Assembly: GCA_013329105.1 (NCBI GenBank) | Contig: DUKW01000080.1 | Coordinates: forward strand, 1 to 7,502 | Direction of reading: 5' to 3' | Source of the DNA: Candidatus Methanomethylophilaceae archaeon | GTDB lineage: Archaea > Thermoplasmatota > Thermoplasmata > Methanomassiliicoccales > Methanomethylophilaceae | Length of the DNA stretch: 7,502 nt | Part shown: positions 5,712 to 7,502 of the stretch, one piece after another | Layout: each line of letters starts with the position of its first letter | Numbering within the stretch: the stretch's first letter is position 1 | Translations under genes and position numbers: made by a program | The notes under the pieces: generated by a model | Database searches by the model: none | The model's input: only the letters and a program-made list of their open reading frames with translations | What the model was told of the DNA's origin: nothing

Positions 5712-7076
5712 TCAGAAATCGAACAGGTTTTTCTGCGTCTTAGGATCTGTGTTTGAACCGACATCCAGCGTCTCGCTTGTTTGCTGGGTCAACGGCGCCT
5801 TGACGACTTCGGAATCGACTGCCTCATCCAAGAGATAAGCTAGCTCTTCAGCATCAAGCTCAAGGGTCTGTGTTAATGCGCGACACAGTGTAGGGTTGTT
5901 ACGCATACTCCAAGAGAGATAGGGCAGTATCTCCTGATAGGCGCGCGATATTGATGTATGACAATACTCTGCGATCTTGGCCGCTAGGCCGCTCTTCATT
6001 TTACGCGACGCTTTGCTACGCGACATCTTTAAAAGATAGGAAGGGAAACGGAACTTCTCTCCCCTGGCAGGACGCCCCCTGCGAGCTTCATTGAGAGCAA
6101 AGGACATCATCTCATTGGCATAAGACCAAAAACCGTAGTACTGTCTTTTGCTCACACGCCCCAGGTATATGTCAGCACGAGATAGCCTTTCATAACCCCT
6201 TTCCAAATCCGCAGCTTGACGATATTCATAAGGCATATTCTCATCCAACCATAGGAGGATGGTTTCAGGCGTCTCATGAACGCGGGCGATGACTTTGCGG
6301 GCTACCTCAGGATCATTCCCGCGCAATATCACATCCATCAACTCGTACATATCCGCCTCTACGTTGCGAGCAGAAATATGCATTACATCTTTCACCGATA
6401 GATGATCTCGTCCCAGGGCCAGCGATTGGAAGTCCCGTATTGCAGCACGGACATCTCCTTTGGCATTTTCGGCTATGATGTTTAAAGCCTCTCTATCGAA
6501 GGATAACCCTTGATCACGAGCAATGGATGAAAGGACTGCGACAATCTGATTATTACGGGGAGGGTAGAATCTAACCTGTTTTGTCTGTGTGCGTATGGAG
6601 TTGCTCTTCTTACTTAGTGCATAAAAATCATTGACAATCAATATAACAGGTTGCAATGTTTTTTTAATAAGTTCTACGATAACTGGAACAGCTCCCCTAT
6701 CTTCATTCCCGAAGAGGCAGTCCGCTTCATCTAATATTATAAGCTTGCGCCCGCCTGTATTCACAGAGAGATACTCTCCATTATCGGAAAACGTATTTGA
6801 ATATGACCCTCTCAGAGCTATCTGACGCAGGATCTCGCCGTTACGCTGGTCTGAGGCATTGATTTCCACTACCCCCCATCCCCTCTCTTCAGCAAGTGCC
6901 AGAGCGGCAGATGTTTTGCCAATACCTGGGGGCCCCATCAGCACCAATGCTCTCTTAGAGGGTACGCTTCTCTCCCATGAATCAGCCCAAGCCGCTATAT
7001 CCTCTACCGCTTTGGGGTTGCCTACAAGCTGAGAAAGACTATGGGGGCGGTAGATCTCAGTCCAGTCTTTAGACAT
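5712..7076 (-). CDS. rfcL: Replication factor C large subunit (clamp loader)
   Basis: Large subunit of the archaeal clamp loader. With small RfcS subunits it opens the PCNA ring and loads it at primer-template junctions using ATP. The 454-residue protein begins WTEIYRP (5-11), typical of the RFC N-terminus. It has Walker A GPPGIGKT (48-55), Walker B LIILDEAD (112-119), a sensor-1 segment ILIVNDFY (145-152) and the sensor-2 segment GDVRAAIRD (207-215). A helical collar domain follows at about 240-415, including a basic stretch around 331-360. An acidic/polar linker leads to a C-terminal PIP box, QKNLFDF (448-454), that ends the protein and would bind PCNA. All motifs are intact. Start at ATG 7076 is supported by GGTGA four bases upstream. 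A seven-A run in the gene (T at 6659-6665 on the plus strand) does not disturb the frame. It is followed by taw1 after 10 nt and preceded by a membrane protein gene 54 nt away. Confidence 0.97.
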   Translation of the reverse strand: MSKDWTEIYRPHSLSQLVGNPKAVEDIAAWADSWERSVPSKRALVLMGPPGIGKTSAALALAEERGWGVVEINASDQRNGEILRQIALRGSYSNTFSDNGEYLSVNTGGRKLIILDEADCLFGNEDRGAVPVIVELIKKTLQPVILIVNDFYALSKKSNSIRTQTKQVRFYPPRNNQIVAVLSSIARDQGLSFDREALNIIAENAKGDVRAAIRDFQSLALGRDHLSVKDVMHISARNVEADMYELMDVILRGNDPEVARKVIARVHETPETILLWLDENMPYEYRQAADLERGYERLSRADIYLGRVSKRQYYGFWSYANEMMSFALNEARRGRPARGEKFRFPSYLLKMSRSKASRKMKSGLAAKIAEYCHTSISRAYQEILPYLSWSMRNNPTLCRALTQTLELDAEELAYLLDEAVDSEVVKAPLTQQTSETLDVGSNTDPKTQKNLFDF

Positions 7077-7080
7077 CTAT

Positions 7081-7085
7081 TCACC
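7081..7085 (-). promoter_or_regulatory. rfcL: Shine-Dalgarno site of rfcL
   Basis: On the minus strand GGTGA ends four bases before the rfcL ATG. It pairs with the UCACC part of the archaeal 16S rRNA 3' end, the part expected closest to the start codon, and supports the chosen start. An AT-rich TTTTATGC (7097-7104 read on the minus strand) lies about 24 bases upstream and might be a promoter, but this is weak and rfcL could equally be read through from the gene upstream. Confidence 0.5.
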
Positions 7086-7130
7086 ATTGTCCACATGCAT
7101 AAAATGGTTTTCCTAGAGCTAGATAAGTAT

Positions 7131-7502
7131 TCATCTTTTAGCCGTCCAACCGTAGGTTATTGTGTATACGTCCCAGAGCTGATACACAAAAACGATAAGA
7201 CTCACAGAAAGGAACATTAGATCAACATATGGGAATGTACCCGAAAGGACAAGCATTCTATTAACTACCCTTAAAACTAAAGATATAAGCAGCAAAATAA
7301 ATGCCCTTAGATATTTGCCTATGATTAGATGCCCTAAACCAAAAATGTTGAATATACCTGGAATCAGTGCCGGCATCTTTGCAATAAGCGATATCCGTTG
7401 CACCGCTTTCAAGTCAAGATCAAGAATAAGATACTCCCCGCATGATGGACAGAGAATGGAACCCTGCACGACCCCCTCTCCGCAATGAGGACATCTGATA
7501 CT
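7131..7502 (-). CDS. Zinc-ribbon membrane protein with TM2-like region (5' end outside window)
   Basis: The frame is open to the right edge, so the start lies beyond 7502; 123 residues are visible. Numbering from the edge, C4-P-H-C7 and C18-P-S-C21 are two CxxC knuckles that together make one zinc ribbon. The GTG at 7469 falls between the knuckles and is therefore unlikely to be the true start. A short linker leads to three hydrophobic segments at about 44-61, 65-81 and 93-109. The first contains PGIFNIFGLGHLIIGKYLRA, which resembles the glycine-rich turn of TM2-type membrane proteins. The LWDVYTITYGW end also recalls small archaeal proteins with this layout. Function is unknown; a zinc ribbon tethered to the membrane suggests an interaction or regulatory role, but that is inference. 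It lies 54 nt upstream of rfcL on the same strand and may be in the same transcript. Confidence 0.7.
   Translation of the reverse strand, partial: SIRCPHCGEGVVQGSILCPSCGEYLILDLDLKAVQRISLIAKMPALIPGIFNIFGLGHLIIGKYLRAFILLLISLVLRVVNRMLVLSGTFPYVDLMFLSVSLIVFVYQLWDVYTITYGWTAKR

Noticed and set aside
5702..5764. Longer Taw1 starting at ATG 5764
   Set aside because: The extra 21 residues come from antisense-frame rfcL sequence; ATG 5701 gives the expected 307 residues and cysteine spacing.
6659..6665. Seven-base homopolymer in rfcL as a frameshift or slippage site
   Set aside because: The frame continues intact through conserved RFC sequence on both sides, so there is no sign of programmed or accidental shifting. 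The similar A run near 292-298 in the TadC-like gene is also in an intact frame.

Overview
The window is a compact stretch of archaeal chromosome. The evidence is the gene content: a single-type proteasome beta subunit, a KH-domain beta-CASP ribonuclease (aCPSF1/FttA), the large clamp-loader subunit RfcL with a C-terminal PIP box, archaeal 4-demethylwyosine synthase (Taw1) and a TadC/FlaJ-like membrane protein. Promoters resemble archaeal TATA boxes, several genes have no recognisable Shine-Dalgarno sequence, and others do. A euryarchaeote in the broad sense is well supported. A Thermoplasmatota or Methanomassiliicoccales-like lineage is my best guess from the look of the proteins, but it is unproven.

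Layout, left to right. (1) 1-951 (+) is the C-terminal part of a TadC/FlaJ-type secretion or pilus platform protein, cut by the window edge. (2) 935-1342 (-) is a small FmdE-domain protein that overlaps gene 1 tail to tail. (3) 1420-1953 (+) is a DUF2085 membrane protein, divergent from gene 2 across a 77-nt promoter region. (4) A 230-nt non-coding stretch (1954-2198, counting the psmB leader) carries an inverted repeat and a strong TATA box. (5) 2199-2831 (+) is psmB, followed 46 nt later by (6) 2878-4785 (+), aCPSF1. (7) On the minus strand, reading leftwards from the right edge, come a zinc-ribbon/TM2-like membrane protein (7131-7502, cut by the window), rfcL (5712-7076) and taw1 (4778-5701). 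taw1 meets aCPSF1 tail to tail with an 8-bp overlap.

Functionally this is mostly information-processing and protein-turnover housekeeping: proteolysis (psmB), 3'-end formation and transcription termination (aCPSF1), loading of the PCNA clamp (rfcL) and wyosine modification of tRNA-Phe (taw1). psmB next to aCPSF1 is an arrangement known from other euryarchaea. I saw no mobile element, CRISPR array, tRNA or rRNA, and nothing that clearly amounts to a new system. The most interesting points are in how the genes are packed and expressed: two convergent overlaps, one of them at the end of the termination-factor gene itself, palindromic AT-rich promoter elements, and an inverted repeat upstream of the proteasome promoter.
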